Shown piece by piece: positions 63,318-64,000 of a DNA stretch of 64,000 bases. Each line of letters starts with the position of its first letter. Position 1 is the first letter of the stretch. The notes beneath the pieces were generated by a model. The model was not told where the DNA came from, made no database searches, and was given only the letters and a program-made list of their open reading frames with translations. The translations under genes and the position numbers were made by a program. Location of the stretch: NCBI GenBank assembly GCA_963779055.1, contig CAVZWN010000005.1, positions 1 to 64,000 of the forward strand, given 5' to 3'. The stretch comes from Sulfurimicrobium sp963779055. GTDB lineage: Bacteria; Pseudomonadota; Gammaproteobacteria; Burkholderiales; Sulfuricellaceae.

Positions 63318-64000
63318 ATGCAACGACTTCACAATTTCAGCGCCGGCCCCGCCATGCTGCCCCAGGAGGTTCTGGAGCAGGCGCGCGACGAACTCCTGAA
63401 CTGGCACGGCTGTGGCATGTCGGTGATGGAGATGACCCATCGCGGCAAGGATTTCTCCGGCATCATCGCCCAGGCAGAAGCCGATCTGCGCGAATTGCTG
63501 AACGTTCCTGCCAATTACAAAGTGCTGTTCCTCCAGGGCGGCGCAACGCTGCAGTTCGCCCAGATTCCGCTCAACCTGCTAGCTGGCCGCCCGGCCGACT
63601 ATATCGTCACCGGCGCCTGGTCGAAAAAAGCCTTCAAGGAAGCCGGCAAGGTCGGCAGCGCGCGCCTGGCCGCCACGACCGAGGCCAGCAACTTCACGCG
63701 CCTGCCCAGCGCCGATGAGATCAGTCTGAGCGCCGATGCGGCCTACCTGCACGTCTGCACCAACGAGACTGTGCATGGCGTGGAAATGCATGACATCGCT
63801 GCGCTGGGTGCAACGACTCCCCTTGTCGCCGACATGAGTTCGCACATCCTGTCACGCCCGGTCGATGTATCGAAATACGGCCTGATCTACGGCGGCGCGC
63901 AGAAAAACATCGGCCCGGCGGGATTGACACTGGTGATCGTGCGCGAAGACTTGCTCGGCAAGGCGCCAGCAAACCTTCCGACCATGCTCGACTATAAGGT
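63318..64000 (+). CDS. serC: Phosphoserine aminotransferase, 3' end outside window
   Basis: The first 227 residues of SerC, which makes phosphoserine and a pyridoxal-phosphate precursor. Start MQRLHNFSAGPAMLPQEVLE, substrate loop HRGKDF, cofactor region FLQGGATLQFAQIP, CTNETVHGVE and the PLP-lysine site YGGAQKNIGPAG are clear. The frame is open to the right edge. Confidence 0.96.
   Translation, partial: MQRLHNFSAGPAMLPQEVLEQARDELLNWHGCGMSVMEMTHRGKDFSGIIAQAEADLRELLNVPANYKVLFLQGGATLQFAQIPLNLLAGRPADYIVTGAWSKKAFKEAGKVGSARLAATTEASNFTRLPSADEISLSADAAYLHVCTNETVHGVEMHDIAALGATTPLVADMSSHILSRPVDVSKYGLIYGGAQKNIGPAGLTLVIVREDLLGKAPANLPTMLDYK

Overview
The window looks like chromosomal DNA of a betaproteobacterium. 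Gene order and protein signatures (ccmABCDEFGHI, ccoNOQP-GH with ccoS/ccoI, rplU-rpmA-obg-proB, gyrA-serC) fit the Nitrosomonadales. A sulfide:quinone oxidoreductase cluster under a FisR-type regulator, twin periplasmic rhodaneses and a TusE/DsrC-like protein suggest a microaerophilic sulfur oxidiser, possibly a relative of Sulfuricella. The genus is inference; no marker was searched.

Layout. 1-12.5 kb: a Lap-type biofilm locus. It has the 3' part of a giant Calx-beta/VWA/RTX adhesin (about ten near-identical 696-bp repeats, left end outside the window), then lapD (c-di-GMP receptor) and lapG (periplasmic protease) on the opposite strand. 12.6-17.7 kb: mixed genes (Mut7-C protein, secreted Gly-rich protein, ybiB, sodB, MscS-like membrane protein, dusC). 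17.8-24.7 kb: complete cytochrome c maturation operon ccmABCDEFGHI, mostly with 4-base overlaps. 24.9-31.9 kb: conserved hypothetical-hslR-hslO, tRNA-Lys, a YhiN-like flavoprotein, amiC-tsaE, queG and an FNR regulator. 31.9-40.1 kb: cbb3 oxidase genes (DUF3149 peptide, ccoH, ccoG, ccoP, ccoQ, ccoO, ccoN, ccoS, ccoI). 40.2-45.8 kb: the sulfide cluster, with sqr, a small Lys/Glu-rich exported protein, two tandem rhodaneses and a PhnD-like binding protein, divergent from fisR across a sigma-54 promoter and palindromic operators. 45.9-51.7 kb: tRNA-Pro, ispB, rplU, rpmA, obg, proB, a Bax-inhibitor-like protein, a SpoIIAA-like protein and a TusE-like protein. 51.9-64 kb: hrpA, two FadL/OmpP1 porins flanking a secreted protein, gyrA, and the start of serC.

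Functional links. The Ccm system attaches heme to CcoO and CcoP of the cbb3 oxidase; CcoG, CcoH, CcoI and CcoS assemble it and supply copper. FNR is the expected O2-responsive regulator, and FNR-like half-sites lie upstream of ccoN and ccoI. SQR would feed sulfide electrons into the quinone pool that ends at cbb3, with FisR sensing sulfane sulfur and the rhodaneses carrying it. LapD and LapG would control retention of the giant adhesin.

Two cautions. First, five loci (adhesin 3' end, lapD, ccoN/ccoO, sqr, second porin) carry single-base frameshifts although the encoded sequence is conserved on both sides. They are clustered, most fit one extra base, and several genes are ones the cell would need, so consensus errors are a likely explanation. 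Second, several palindromic repeat families occur between genes; one, a C/G-rich family near dusC, also lies in frame inside hrpA.
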